Below are positions 37,607-47,388 of a DNA stretch of 58,906 nucleotides, one piece after another (within the stretch, counting starts at the first letter, position 1; each line of letters starts with the position of its first letter). The stretch is from NCBI GenBank assembly GCA_027484425.1, contig JAIXSZ010000054.1:1-58906 (forward strand). Reading direction: 5' to 3'. Position numbers and translations under genes: made by a program. The stretch comes from Sphingobacteriales bacterium. GTDB taxonomy: Bacteria; Bacteroidota; Bacteroidia; Chitinophagales; Chitinophagaceae. The notes beneath the pieces were generated by a model. That model ran no database searches. It was given only the letters and a program-made list of their open reading frames with translations, and was not told the DNA's origin.

Positions 37607-38101
37607 CTATTGCTTTTTTACCAAAACAAAACGACCAACAACGTTAGGTTGTTTATTTAATCTCCATTTACTCATTTCATTTTGTACAAGATAACAAATC
37701 GTATCACCTGGTATCGTGTCAAGGTCACCCACTAATGAATTGGCAGATGAAGGATGCACGTATTTGTCAGAATAAATGCCAATAACCCAATCAAGAGTAA
37801 CTCCTTCTAAATCTTTTTCCGTCGTATTAATAGCTAATTGATATCCTTTTTCTCGAATTTTCGCTCCTTTTGGTTTTGAAGTATGTATCCATTGCCGCTC
37901 CACCCATGCTTCGTTTACTGTGATTTGCAAGGAATCATTGATTATATAAGGATTAGGGTAAACTGTATATTCCTGAATAAAAACGCCCCTTTCTTTAGAG
38001 TCCTTGATATAGTCAGATACTCCAGGAAATCCTCTTGGTGTTTGACAACTAGTTACAATAAAAATTAAATGCAATATTACGAATTGTCTAAGTCGATTCA
38101 T
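37607..38101 (-). CDS. hypothetical lipoprotein
   Basis: 164 residues from ATG 38101 (MNRLRQFVILHLIFIVTSCQ), giving a lipoprotein signal with lipobox VTSC; the frame extends to 38122 but the longer N-terminus is not needed. The mature part is beta-rich (FIQEYTVYPNPYIINDSLQI TVNEAWVERQW, YQLAINTTEKDLEGVTLDWVI) with no recognised family. The gene is AT-rich. Together with the next lipoprotein gene upstream (38269-38751) it forms a small accessory pair on the minus strand. Confidence 0.6.
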   Translation of the reverse strand: MNRLRQFVILHLIFIVTSCQTPRGFPGVSDYIKDSKERGVFIQEYTVYPNPYIINDSLQITVNEAWVERQWIHTSKPKGAKIREKGYQLAINTTEKDLEGVTLDWVIGIYSDKYVHPSSANSLVGDLDTIPGDTICYLVQNEMSKWRLNKQPNVVGRFVLVKKQ

Positions 38102-38268
38102 CTCGTAAGATATTAAGCTCATTTAGTCACAGTCAAGCTATTACTTTTTAATTCAAAATAGCAAATTTGTATTCTCAATAACAGCATAATTTTCTGCAAT
38201 GTAAACTCAGAATTTACTAATTGTAGGATAATATATAAAAGTTATTCATTTATCTTGCATAAAAATGG

Positions 38269-38751
38269 TCAAAACTCCTTGTAGTTGGAATATTTTTTAT
38301 TGCAAAACGTTTTAAGTATATAATTGAATAAAGAATCGTTGATTTGTAAACTTTCTTTATTAGACTGTGATGCCATTGCAAACTGGTTAAAACACATTGT
38401 ATTGAATAATGTATCATTTATGTAATTTTCAATTCGCATCCTTGTATCAATTTGTAATCCTTTCGTTGGGTAATCTGTACTGTAGGCATACAGTTTATTT
38501 ATCATTTTGTATTCACTATCGTTTTCATGTACTTTTATCTCTTTAAATCTAGCGAATTGAGAAAATTGCTCTCGAAATGACTCGCAATTTACTCGACTTT
38601 CCGACAGTATATTACCACAATAAAGCTGTATGATAATGTAATTATTCTTTTTTTTCTGTTTTTCACTACTATCTGACTTCACTTCAGTACACTGGCATAT
38701 CAGTAATAGCAAAATGGAGAGATAACATTTGTTTTGGGAGTTGGGTTTCAT
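38269..38751 (-). CDS. hypothetical lipoprotein
   Basis: A 160-residue protein with lipoprotein signal (YLSILLLLICQC, Cys about residue 21) and a highly charged, Lys/Ser-rich start to the mature part (SDSSEKQKKKNN). It has several further cysteines and an alpha-helical look. No family recognised. Codon usage is very AT-rich compared with nearby atpD, consistent with recent acquisition or low expression. Confidence 0.55.
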   Translation of the reverse strand: MKPNSQNKCYLSILLLLICQCTEVKSDSSEKQKKKNNYIIIQLYCGNILSESRVNCESFREQFSQFARFKEIKVHENDSEYKMINKLYAYSTDYPTKGLQIDTRMRIENYINDTLFNTMCFNQFAMASQSNKESLQINDSLFNYILKTFCNKKYSNYKEF

Positions 38752-38956
38752 TTTTTCTGTTTTATTAGTTTTTTCCTACTTCAAATGCACTTTTAAAAAT
38801 TGTAATTTTTCTCTAAAACGTTGTCACCAATAGCTGTGTCTTTTCATGTTCCTTTGAGAGCATTCCTAACAACAATTATCTGTTTGGTTATTTACTAGAT
38901 CCACAATCAAATAAATTCCACAAGTCTTAGACAAATCTAATTACCCTGTAAAACTA

Positions 38957-39002
38957 AAAATGGGGGCATCTCAAAATGTTAGTTTTAAGATGTCCCCATT
39001 AT
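38957..39002 (-). terminator. terminator of the TlpA-like gene
   Basis: AATGGGGGCATCT (38959-38971) pairs with AGATGTCCCCATT (38988-39000), with one G-T pair. The plus-strand A-run before it gives the T tract on the minus strand. Confidence 0.85.
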
Positions 39003-39049
39003 TATAGGTTACTTATTCCTGTTGTGCAGTTGAGCTTTTTGCAATTATC

Positions 39050-39553
39050 TTACTTAGCCACCGCTGGTCCTGCTATTTCTTTAATTTTTGCAAACACTTC
39101 ATTCTCACCACCTTCTTCATAGCCTATGTGTTTCCAAGCCATTTTGCCCTCTTTATCTATTATCATCGTGAAGGGTACAGACTGGAAGTTGAGTGAGCGT
39201 TTAAGGTCAGAGTTTGGATCTATGTAGTAGGGGAAAGACCAACCTTGCGATATAGCATAAGTACGCACCAATCCTTCGGCACGAGCTTCATCTATCGACA
39301 TGGTCATAAAATCAAAGTCTACTTCTTTTTTCCAGTCGGCTAGTTTCAGCGATATATTTTTTATTTCTTTTTTGCAGGGCACACACCATGTAGCCCAAAA
39401 ACTAATAACAGTCACACGACCTTTTTGCACAGTTTCGTTGAAAGCTACTTTTTTACCTGTGTTCACGTTTTTTACCTGTGTGTTTGGCAAATCTTGTGCA
39501 TGTATAATGGTTGTTGCTAATAAGCATGCCGCAATGGCGAGCATTTTTTTCAT
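39050..39553 (-). CDS. TlpA-like thiol:disulfide oxidoreductase
   Basis: 167 residues from ATG 39553 (MKKMLAIAACLLATTIIHAQ, signal peptide); the upstream extension to 39595 overlaps promoter space. The thioredoxin fold has the active site WCVPC (Cys 57 and Cys 60), preceded by VTVISFWAT, and the cis-Pro in FQSVPFTMIIDKEGKMAWKH. It would act in the periplasm on disulfides of exported proteins. It is divergent from a DUF6029 outer-membrane protein gene, and such TlpA/DUF6029 neighbours may be co-regulated. Confidence 0.88.
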   Translation of the reverse strand: MKKMLAIAACLLATTIIHAQDLPNTQVKNVNTGKKVAFNETVQKGRVTVISFWATWCVPCKKEIKNISLKLADWKKEVDFDFMTMSIDEARAEGLVRTYAISQGWSFPYYIDPNSDLKRSLNFQSVPFTMIIDKEGKMAWKHIGYEEGGENEVFAKIKEIAGPAVAK

Positions 39554-39647
39554 ATTTTGTTTGTTTTTTAAAATATTAAGCGAAAACTTTGCCACATTTG
39601 ATTTTCGGGGCTAATTTCGGAAAAACTTTAACAATTACAGCGTTTAA

Positions 39648-41273
39648 ATGAAAAAACCAGTTCTATTCTTTCTTGCATCAATTTTAACAGCTAGTTCTTT
39701 CGGTCAGGGTACACTTTCAGGCGATCTGATGATGAACCTCAACTTTTTTCATAAAGATACGAATATTCAGGCATCTGGAAATCCTCTTTATGACAATGCA
39801 CTAAGCGGCAGCGATGGTTGGCTTACTTTAAGATATGCCACCAACAATGGTTTCACGTTTTTCGTTCGTGCAGATGCATTTAACAATTCTAATCTTAAAA
39901 ATCCGGTTACTGCTAATACTGACTTTGGTATTGGTGCCTGGAATGTGACCAAGGAACTTGACGATCTTACTATATCTGTAGGTACTATCTACGACCAAAT
40001 CGGTTGCGGTATACTATTCAGAGCTTACGAAGATCGTGGTTTGTTGATAGACAATGCCTTGGTGGGTATTTCGCTCAAGTACAAGTTTGCCGATAACTTT
40101 ATGGTAAAAGGTTTCACCGGACAGCAGAAAAACAATAATAGCGACAATAATCTGGTGAACAATGTAAGGTATGCACCAGTTATAAAAGGTATCAATGCTG
40201 AGGGCGATTTCTCTGCCGGCACCGTGCATATCACACCAGGTATAGGGGTGCTCAACAGAACACTCGATGCTGCCAGCATGAATGCAGTAGCTGCTACCAT
40301 TAATGGTCAGGATACACAGGCGAGGTTTAATCCTATGTACAATATGTATGCATTTTCGGCATACAACAGCCTTACCTACAAAAACCTATCTTGGTATGTA
40401 GAGGCGGATTATAAAACCAATGAAGCCATTCTGAAAGACAACATACTGCAAGACAAACCAGGAAATGTATTATACACATCTTTAAGTTATGGCATGAAGG
40501 GGATAGCGTTGAGTTTGTTTGGTAAGCGCACCGAAGATTTTATGATGCGTACCTCACCCAATGAAACACTGTTGAAGGGTATGCTCAACTGGCAACCCAT
40601 TATAGCAGTCTTGCGCCCATTGCGCCTCATGTCGCGCTATACACCAGCATCTCAGGATATATCTGAAATGGCAGGTACTGCAAATCTTACAGTTACCCCT
40701 AACGATGTTACTAACTTCACATTTACCTACACACACATTAATACACTTGAAGGAAGCAAACTGTACCGCGAGGCTTTTGCCGAGGCTATCTATCAGGGCT
40801 TGGATAAGTGGGTAATAGAGGGTGGTGTGCAGTACATGGAGTATAATATCCTTGCTTATCAGAGCAGGTCATCCTCTATCACAGTTCCTGTTCAATATGC
40901 CATCACTCCTTTTGCCGAAATTACTTACAAAATTAACGACCAGAAGTCTTTAAGATTCGAGGCGCAATATATGGACGCTAAACGCGATTACGGTTCTTGG
41001 GCTTTTGCTTTGCTAGAGTTTAACATTGCTCCTAAATGGTCGTTTTCTGTATCAGACATGTTTAACAGTGTGCCTAACAAAGGTGTAGATAACGTAAACT
41101 ACAAAGATCCAGGCAATCACTACTATAGTGTGTTCAGTGCTTACACCAAGGGCCCACACAGGTTCACTTTAGCTTATGTAAAGCAGGTTGATGGTATCAA
41201 CTGTACAGGTGGTGTGTGTCGTTATGAGCCAGCATTTAGTGGGGTAAAGGCAATGATCAACACAAGTTTCTAA
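39648..41273 (+). CDS. DUF6029 family outer-membrane protein
   Basis: A 541-residue protein with a signal peptide (PVLFFLASILTASSFGQ). It is followed by a long series of amphipathic beta strands, typical of a porin-like barrel: GWLTLRYATNNGFTFFVRADAF, LTISVGTIYDQIGCGILFRA YEDRGLLIDNALVGISLKYK, and a C-terminal YSVFSAYTKGPHRFTLAYV. The SVGxxYxQxGxGxxxRxYEDRxLxxDNxLxG motif is the hallmark of DUF6029. It ends FSGVKAMINTSF with the terminal Phe of barrels. The next gene (DUF5916) starts 38 bp downstream, probably in one operon. Confidence 0.85.
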   Translation: MKKPVLFFLASILTASSFGQGTLSGDLMMNLNFFHKDTNIQASGNPLYDNALSGSDGWLTLRYATNNGFTFFVRADAFNNSNLKNPVTANTDFGIGAWNVTKELDDLTISVGTIYDQIGCGILFRAYEDRGLLIDNALVGISLKYKFADNFMVKGFTGQQKNNNSDNNLVNNVRYAPVIKGINAEGDFSAGTVHITPGIGVLNRTLDAASMNAVAATINGQDTQARFNPMYNMYAFSAYNSLTYKNLSWYVEADYKTNEAILKDNILQDKPGNVLYTSLSYGMKGIALSLFGKRTEDFMMRTSPNETLLKGMLNWQPIIAVLRPLRLMSRYTPASQDISEMAGTANLTVTPNDVTNFTFTYTHINTLEGSKLYREAFAEAIYQGLDKWVIEGGVQYMEYNILAYQSRSSSITVPVQYAITPFAEITYKINDQKSLRFEAQYMDAKRDYGSWAFALLEFNIAPKWSFSVSDMFNSVPNKGVDNVNYKDPGNHYYSVFSAYTKGPHRFTLAYVKQVDGINCTGGVCRYEPAFSGVKAMINTSF

Positions 41274-41310
41274 TTCTGTAACACTACTATCTGTATAAAA
41301 GGCAAAACGG

Positions 41311-43755
41311 GTGAGTTTTTTTGAAGTGCGCAATTTTTCGTTGTTATTTGTTTTGCTTTTTTATTCTGGTAGTGTTTTCGCACATCCTGAGCTAAAGGCT
41401 GCTAGGGCTCGTGTAGTTGCTGGCAAGATCGTAATTGACGGCAAGTTGACGGAAAACGACTGGATTAGCCAATCATCTGTCTATAGGTTTACACAGTTTA
41501 CACCTCACCCAGGTATTGCCTCAGCGCAGCGCACTTCAGTACAAATATTGTACGACGATGAAGCGGTCTATGTAGGGGCAATGATATATGAAGAGCACCC
41601 AGATAGCATCGTTCGCCAATTGTCGCCTAGAGACGACTTTGAGGATAGCAATACAGATGCTTTCGGTGTTACTTTCGACACCTATCTTGACCGACAAAAT
41701 GCTACAGAATTTGTAGTTACAGCCGCTGGGGTGCAGGCAGATGCTATTGTAAAGTTCGACAACGTAGACCGCTCTTGGAATGCCGCCTGGTACTCTAAGG
41801 TAACCACTAATGATAGTGGCTGGACAGTTGAGATGAAGATTCCCTATTCTGCTCTTAGGTTTCCCAATAAAGATATCCAAAAATGGGGGGTAAATTTTGT
41901 TCGTGTTATACGCCGAAACAGAGAAAGAAGCTATTGGAATGACGTTTCTCCTGCTATACAGAATAGAATTAGCCAGTCTGGTATTTTGGACGGAATACAA
42001 AATATCAAGGCACCTATCAGGCTGGCTCTACTGCCTTATATGTCTTCATACATAGAAGATTATGATGGTGCTGTAGCACGAAGCCTTAACGGAGGCATGG
42101 ATATTAAGTATGGTCTCAACGAGAGTTTTACGCTTGATATGACGTTAGTACCCGATTTCGGTCAAACTTTATTCGATAATCGCGTACTTAATTTATCACC
42201 AATTGAGGTACGCTACGATGAGCGTAGATATTTCTTTACAGAAGGGGTTGATCTGTTTAATAAAAATGACCTTTTCTACTCTCGGAGGGTCGGGGGTACA
42301 CCTATCAACCTTAATAAGCTAAGCGGACAAATAAACAAGGGGGAAATACTCTCTAAAAATCCTGCCAATTCCAGATTATACAATGCTGCCAAGCTATCTG
42401 GCAGAACTAGAAATAACACAGGCATTGGTTTCTTTAATGCTGTATCTGCGGAGACGAGAGCCACGGTTGTAGATACATCAACAAATACTGAGCGCACCAT
42501 ACAAACATCTCCTTTAACCAACTACAACGTTATTGTGGTAGATCAGGCTTTGAAAAACAACTCTTTCGTAAGTCTGGTAAACACTAATGTATCCAGAAAA
42601 GAAACCAGTTATGATGCCAATGTAAGTGCAGTTTTATTCAGATTTGCCGATAAGGCCAATAAATATGCCATTAGCGGCTCTGCAGATGTTAGTCAGCTTT
42701 TTTACAATACCAGTACCGATGTTGGGTATAGGTCAGCACTTACATTGGGCAAGCAGAGCGGCAACTATACTTGGTCGCTCAACACTAGAGCTGTAAGTGA
42801 TAGGTTTAATGCAAACGACCTCGGTTATCTAGACCGTAACAATATTATTTCATGCTTATACTACAACATTTATAATACTTACAAGCCGTTTTGGATCATA
42901 AATACTACCTACAACAAAATAGGTATGGAGTATTACAGAGCTTTCAATCCAGATGTTTTTGCTCGTGCAGCGGTTCATGGCAATCATGTAGTAACATTCA
43001 AAAATTTTCTCACCTCTGGTTTGTATTGGGATGCTCAACCTGATGTGTCTTACGACTTTTTCGAACCTCGCACACCCGGTAGATACTATGTTTTTCCTGC
43101 CAACAACATGAATGGTGGTTTCATCTCGTCCGATTACAGAAAGCGATTTGCACTCGATATTGAAGCGAGTAAACGCTGGTTTGGCAGTAGTAACCGCCAA
43201 ACTGAGTATTGGTCTATATCACCCAGATATAGGTTTAGTAACAAACTATCAGCGGTTTATAGCCTCTCTCGCGAAAACAGGGCCAATGATGTCGGTTTTG
43301 TAAGCAAGGTGGGTGATTCTATTTATTTAGGCGCTCGCTCACTTAGCACTACCATCAATACGCTCTCTACAGCTTACATCTTTACTCGAAATATGTCTTT
43401 GAAGTTGGATGCAAGGCATTATTGGTCTCAGGCTGTATATACCAAATACGAATTGCTAGATGAAAGTGGAAAACTGAATAGTACTAATTACAATACTAAT
43501 CACAATGTCAACTACAATTCTTTTAATGTCTTCATGAACTTCGTTTGGCAATTTAAGCCTGGTAGCGAAATGAGTATAGTATACCAAAACAGTATTTATT
43601 CTGCCGGTCCTAACATTATACCTGATTATGGTACAGATGTTAGAACCACACTTCAGGCCCCACAAAGCAATAGTTTGTCAATTAAGATCATCTATTTCCT
43701 AGACTATCTGACCATAGACAAGACCTTAAACAAAAGGAAAGTCAACGAAAGCTAG
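41311..43755 (+). CDS. DUF5916 protein with N-terminal CBM9-like domain
   Basis: An 814-residue exported protein starting at GTG 41311, with signal region FSLLFVLLFYSGSVFA. The N-terminal domain (IVIDGKLTENDWISQSSVYRF TQFTP, VQILYDDEAVYVGAMIYE, DDFEDSNTDAFGVTFDTYLD) is the carbohydrate-binding family-9-like fold. The remaining about 600 residues match DUF5916 (PDFGQTLFDNRVLNLSPIEV RYDERRYFFTEG, FYSRRVGG) and look like an outer-membrane barrel. Ligand unknown. It shares an operon-like arrangement with the DUF6029 gene and converges on dnaX with only 21 bp between stops. Confidence 0.88.
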   Translation: MSFFEVRNFSLLFVLLFYSGSVFAHPELKAARARVVAGKIVIDGKLTENDWISQSSVYRFTQFTPHPGIASAQRTSVQILYDDEAVYVGAMIYEEHPDSIVRQLSPRDDFEDSNTDAFGVTFDTYLDRQNATEFVVTAAGVQADAIVKFDNVDRSWNAAWYSKVTTNDSGWTVEMKIPYSALRFPNKDIQKWGVNFVRVIRRNRERSYWNDVSPAIQNRISQSGILDGIQNIKAPIRLALLPYMSSYIEDYDGAVARSLNGGMDIKYGLNESFTLDMTLVPDFGQTLFDNRVLNLSPIEVRYDERRYFFTEGVDLFNKNDLFYSRRVGGTPINLNKLSGQINKGEILSKNPANSRLYNAAKLSGRTRNNTGIGFFNAVSAETRATVVDTSTNTERTIQTSPLTNYNVIVVDQALKNNSFVSLVNTNVSRKETSYDANVSAVLFRFADKANKYAISGSADVSQLFYNTSTDVGYRSALTLGKQSGNYTWSLNTRAVSDRFNANDLGYLDRNNIISCLYYNIYNTYKPFWIINTTYNKIGMEYYRAFNPDVFARAAVHGNHVVTFKNFLTSGLYWDAQPDVSYDFFEPRTPGRYYVFPANNMNGGFISSDYRKRFALDIEASKRWFGSSNRQTEYWSISPRYRFSNKLSAVYSLSRENRANDVGFVSKVGDSIYLGARSLSTTINTLSTAYIFTRNMSLKLDARHYWSQAVYTKYELLDESGKLNSTNYNTNHNVNYNSFNVFMNFVWQFKPGSEMSIVYQNSIYSAGPNIIPDYGTDVRTTLQAPQSNSLSIKIIYFLDYLTIDKTLNKRKVNES

Positions 43756-43776
43756 AAGCGTAATAAATGCAAATAA

Positions 43777-45660
43777 TTAGTATTCTATTTGCAATCCTGC
43801 ACCTTCTTTTAGTTTTGCCAAATTGGGGTTTTTTGCTACCATCACTTCATACATTTCACTTTTACTCAGGGCTCTTGGGGTGTTGTCTATCATGCTTTCA
43901 TCTATTTGTATTTCGGTAGTGATGCGCACAGACCTTCCCGCTCTTTCACTGAAAAATTCTATCATATGCGTGCGCTGCTCACGGGCATAGGTGTCAGTCA
44001 TTTCGCCTGGCGTTATTAATCTTACCTCATCTGGTGGATATGATTCCAGCCTCATCATACTGAACTGCGAAAACAGTACACTCTTGCCAGCTACTTGTAG
44101 ACTTTGTTTATATTCTTCAAAAATTGATTGTGCTTTTTCAGCAGTTAGTGGAGCAGATTGCGGAAGTAGTCCCGCTGCTGCTTGGTTCATTACTTCATCT
44201 AGGTCACCCAGTATATCCATGCTTACTTTGCGGGTGGTAGGCGCTTGGCGTATACCTGCTACAGGTACTGCATTGGGGGTATAACTTGGTGTCGGTTGGC
44301 CAGCTGGCACAACTGGTGCCGGAGGGGCACTTACGGGTTGTTCCACCTTGGCCTGCTCCTGCACAAGTTTGGTGTACCCATCATGAGTCTCTGTTGCTGT
44401 GGTATACGATGGCGCAGCAACAGGGGTAGGCGCTTGTTGTGATGTCTGTATGTTCTGTGCTATAGTGGTAGGGGCTACACTAGTTGTGTTTTTTTTTTCA
44501 CCAGGCATTTCACCCGCACTTAGTTTGCCCTGTTCTCCTCCATATATGGGTGGTGCAGATACAGCTTGTAGCAAAAAGCAAAGTTTTATAATGCACAGTT
44601 CCACATGTAGTCGCCTATTATTAGCGTTTTTATATTGCAGTTCACAGTCATTTATTACATTCAGTCCCGATATTAGGAACGAGGGAGGTGTTTGGTTTGC
44701 TTTTTCATGATACATCAACCTGTGTGCATTTGGCACATCCAGCAACCTTGCCATTCTGCCATCTTTACACAGTATCAGATTCCTGAAGTGTTCACCTAAT
44801 CCACCTACTACCACATCTCCTTCAAATCCTTTTTCTAGGGCGTCGTCTAGCAGTAGCATCGCGCTAGCTACATCTTGGCTCAGCATGGCATCCGTTATGC
44901 TAAAGTAGAAGTCTGCATCTAGTATATTCAGATGCTCCATAGTATTGGCATAGGTAAGCATACCATTGGTGAAGCTCGCTATGCGGTCAAGCATAGATAG
45001 AGCATCACGCATGCAGCCTTCGCTTTTTTGGGCTATTACATGCAGTGCAGCCTCGTTGGCTATCATGCTTTCTTTTACTGCTATACCTTGTAGGTGAGCT
45101 ACAATATCGTTGGTGGTGATTCGTTTGAAATCAAAAATCTGACAACGACTGAGGATAGTAGGTAAAATTTTATGTTTTTCGGTAGTGGCTAGTATAAATA
45201 TCGCATAGGGTGGGGGTTCTTCCAGTGTTTTTAGAAATGCGTTAAATGCGGCAGCACTCAGCATGTGAACCTCATCTATTATATACACCTTGTATCTGCC
45301 ATGTTGCGGCGCAAAGCGCACCTGATTGGTCAGTTCTCTTATATCATCGACAGAGTTATTACTTGCAGCATCCAGCTCAAAAACATTAAATGAAGCACTG
45401 TCCTTGAGGCTGGCACATGTACTGCACACACCACAAGCCTCCATATCGGCAGTAGGGTTTTCGCAGTTGATAGTTTTAGCTAAGATACGGGCACAAGTAG
45501 TTTTACCCACTCCACGTGGTCCGCAAAACAAAAAAGCATGTGCCAGATGTTGGTTGCGAATAGCGTTTTTGAGCGTAGTAGTTATGTGTTCCTGACCCAC
45601 CACCGTGTCAAAGGTTTGTGGGCGGTACTTTCTGGCTGATACTATATAGTTATCTGACAT
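43777..45660 (-). CDS. dnaX: DNA polymerase III subunits gamma/tau
   Basis: A 627-residue clamp-loader ATPase. Walker A GPRGVGKT is at 47-54, the zinc-binding cysteines are 66, 76, 79 and 82, the DEVH Walker B is at about 129-132, and the sensor LSRCQIFDF is present. A Pro/Ala/Thr-rich linker (about 380-470) leads to a tau-like C-terminal domain. No A-rich slippery heptamer was noticed, so a gamma/tau frameshift is not predicted from the sequence. Confidence 0.97.
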   Translation of the reverse strand: MSDNYIVSARKYRPQTFDTVVGQEHITTTLKNAIRNQHLAHAFLFCGPRGVGKTTCARILAKTINCENPTADMEACGVCSTCASLKDSASFNVFELDAASNNSVDDIRELTNQVRFAPQHGRYKVYIIDEVHMLSAAAFNAFLKTLEEPPPYAIFILATTEKHKILPTILSRCQIFDFKRITTNDIVAHLQGIAVKESMIANEAALHVIAQKSEGCMRDALSMLDRIASFTNGMLTYANTMEHLNILDADFYFSITDAMLSQDVASAMLLLDDALEKGFEGDVVVGGLGEHFRNLILCKDGRMARLLDVPNAHRLMYHEKANQTPPSFLISGLNVINDCELQYKNANNRRLHVELCIIKLCFLLQAVSAPPIYGGEQGKLSAGEMPGEKKNTTSVAPTTIAQNIQTSQQAPTPVAAPSYTTATETHDGYTKLVQEQAKVEQPVSAPPAPVVPAGQPTPSYTPNAVPVAGIRQAPTTRKVSMDILGDLDEVMNQAAAGLLPQSAPLTAEKAQSIFEEYKQSLQVAGKSVLFSQFSMMRLESYPPDEVRLITPGEMTDTYAREQRTHMIEFFSERAGRSVRITTEIQIDESMIDNTPRALSKSEMYEVMVAKNPNLAKLKEGAGLQIEY

Positions 45661-45752
45661 TTATTGTTCTTAGTTTTCACCTGTTCTTTCAGTCTTTCAC
45701 TTACAAAGTTCCTGAAGATTCACGTTATAATCTCACAAAGTTTCCCACAGCA

Positions 45753-46712
45753 CTACATGCCATAGAAGCCTACTATTTCTTTTCCCTCGCTGTTGCGCAT
45801 ACCTCTATACATACCTGCCGAATTGAAACAGAAATTATAGTTTCCCATTGCATCTACAGCTATCAATCCACCCTCGCCCCCCATTTTTACAAGTTTATCT
45901 TTTATTACTATGTCGCAGGCTTCTTGCAGCGATAAGCCTTTATACTCCATTAGGCACGAAACATCATAAGCTACTACCGCTCTCAAAAAGTACTCGCCGT
46001 GCCCGGTACAAGATATGGCACAGGTTTTATTGTTGGCGTAAGTGCCGGCACCAGGTATTGGGCTGTCGCCTATGCGGCTAAAGCGTTTATTGGTCATTCC
46101 ACCAGTAGATGTTCCTGCAGCTATGTTTCCCATAGCATCGCAAGCCACGGCACCTACTGTGCCAAATTTATGACCTGTATTCGGTGTTACTGGGCCGCCT
46201 TTTAGGTTATCACCCTTATGATCAAGTTGTGTATAATCAGTATCACGTATTTCCACCCATTGGTCATATCTCGATTTGTTGAAGAAATACTCATCCGGTG
46301 CCATTTCTACACCTTGTTTCAGTGCAAATTCACCAGCACCTTCATTACATAGCAGTACGTGCCCACTGTGCAGCATTACTTCTCGTGCCAGCTTTATAGG
46401 GTTTTTTATATTGCGTACACCAGCTACAGCACCTGCGGCTATATTGCTGCCATCCATTATGGCAGCATCCATTTCATTCAGGCCTTTTTTTGTAAATACT
46501 GATCCTCTACCTGCATTGAACAGCGGATTATCTTCCATTTCGCATATCGCTGCTACTACCGCATCGGTGGCTGAGCCTCCAGCACGCAGCACATCTGTGC
46601 CTTTCACCAGTGCTTCTTTTAGTGCTATTGTATATTCTGCTTCTTGCTGGGTATTCATTATTGCAGGGGTTATGTTACCTGCACCGCCATGTATTACTAA
46701 AGTATAAGACAT
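45753..46712 (-). CDS. isoaspartyl peptidase / L-asparaginase
   Basis: A 319-residue Ntn-hydrolase (plant-type asparaginase, peptidase T2). The precursor is autocleaved before the catalytic Thr 185 in KFGTVGAVA; the substrate-site GTSTGG follows, and IHGGAGNI at the N-terminus is typical. It has no signal peptide and is therefore cytoplasmic, where it hydrolyses isoaspartyl dipeptides and asparagine. It complements Pcm (36830) in handling isoaspartyl damage. Single gene. Confidence 0.93.
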   Translation of the reverse strand: MSYTLVIHGGAGNITPAIMNTQQEAEYTIALKEALVKGTDVLRAGGSATDAVVAAICEMEDNPLFNAGRGSVFTKKGLNEMDAAIMDGSNIAAGAVAGVRNIKNPIKLAREVMLHSGHVLLCNEGAGEFALKQGVEMAPDEYFFNKSRYDQWVEIRDTDYTQLDHKGDNLKGGPVTPNTGHKFGTVGAVACDAMGNIAAGTSTGGMTNKRFSRIGDSPIPGAGTYANNKTCAISCTGHGEYFLRAVVAYDVSCLMEYKGLSLQEACDIVIKDKLVKMGGEGGLIAVDAMGNYNFCFNSAGMYRGMRNSEGKEIVGFYGM

Positions 46713-46912
46713 TGATTGAAAAATAATTGTTTATGTATTATTAATAGCGGGCGCACAGCACCACTTTTGGGGCATTTATTTCCATTTCTTCTTTGCCCAT
46801 CTAAAGTAGAAATTATAATTATCGCCACCAAAAATATTGATAAAGTTAGTGGCTAATAAAGCGTGAAAACAGGTAACGCTCAAATAGACAAAGTGGTGTA
46901 TAGTCCGTATTT

Positions 46913-47365
46913 TTGGGTGTGAATATTTCTATTGACTTTCAGGGTATATTATTAAAGCTGCGTAAAGCCGAAGATAAAACGCAGGTATACGACCCTATAA
47001 GAAAAAAATGGCTGCTACTCACCCCTGAAGAACATGTGCGTCAGTATATATTGGGGTATTTTACAGCTTCTTTAGGGTATCCTCAGGCATTAATAGCTGC
47101 CGAAAAATCTATATCAGTGGGTACCAGAATCAAACGTTTCGATATTGTAGTATATGACCACAACCATAAACCTTGGATGCTAGTAGAGTGCAAAAGTCCC
47201 GATATACCTATTAGCAGAGATACGTTTATGCAACTTCTAAGTTACCATACTACCTTACAAGCTAGGTATTGGGTGCTAACTAATGGTCACGAAACATTTT
47301 GTGCTGATGCTAGTGATGTCGATAATATAACATGGCTGTCTGATTTGCCCGCTTTTGGACGATGA
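46913..47365 (+). CDS. stand-alone HsdR N-terminal-like nuclease domain protein
   Basis: A 150-residue protein matching the type I restriction enzyme R N-terminal domain (HSDR_N_2). It contains VYDPIRKKWLLLTPEEHVRQ, then the PD-(D/E)xK core: KRFDIVVYDHN with the Asp, MLVECKSPD with the E-x-K, and a downstream Gln (FMQLLSYH). The active site is complete. The start is TTG 46913 or GTG 46919; no ATG is available. There are no hsdM/hsdS genes or helicase domains nearby, so it is not part of a restriction system here. Such single-domain proteins are common in Bacteroidota, role unknown. Confidence 0.85.
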   Translation: MGVNISIDFQGILLKLRKAEDKTQVYDPIRKKWLLLTPEEHVRQYILGYFTASLGYPQALIAAEKSISVGTRIKRFDIVVYDHNHKPWMLVECKSPDIPISRDTFMQLLSYHTTLQARYWVLTNGHETFCADASDVDNITWLSDLPAFGR

Positions 47366-47388
47366 ATCAACTACATGCACACATTATA

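Noticed and set aside
44399..44710. Long plus-strand frames opposite dnaX, hppA, recF and the HTH gene (for example 44399-44710, 51776-52231, 3535-3963, 54787-55293)
   Set aside because: They are antisense to well-recognised genes, have odd composition and no independent signals.
43777..45660. Programmed frameshift in dnaX producing a gamma form
   Set aside because: No A-rich slippery heptamer with a following hairpin was found in the linker region.
46913..47365. Type I restriction-modification locus
   Set aside because: Only the N-terminal nuclease-like domain is present; there is no helicase part, hsdM or hsdS.
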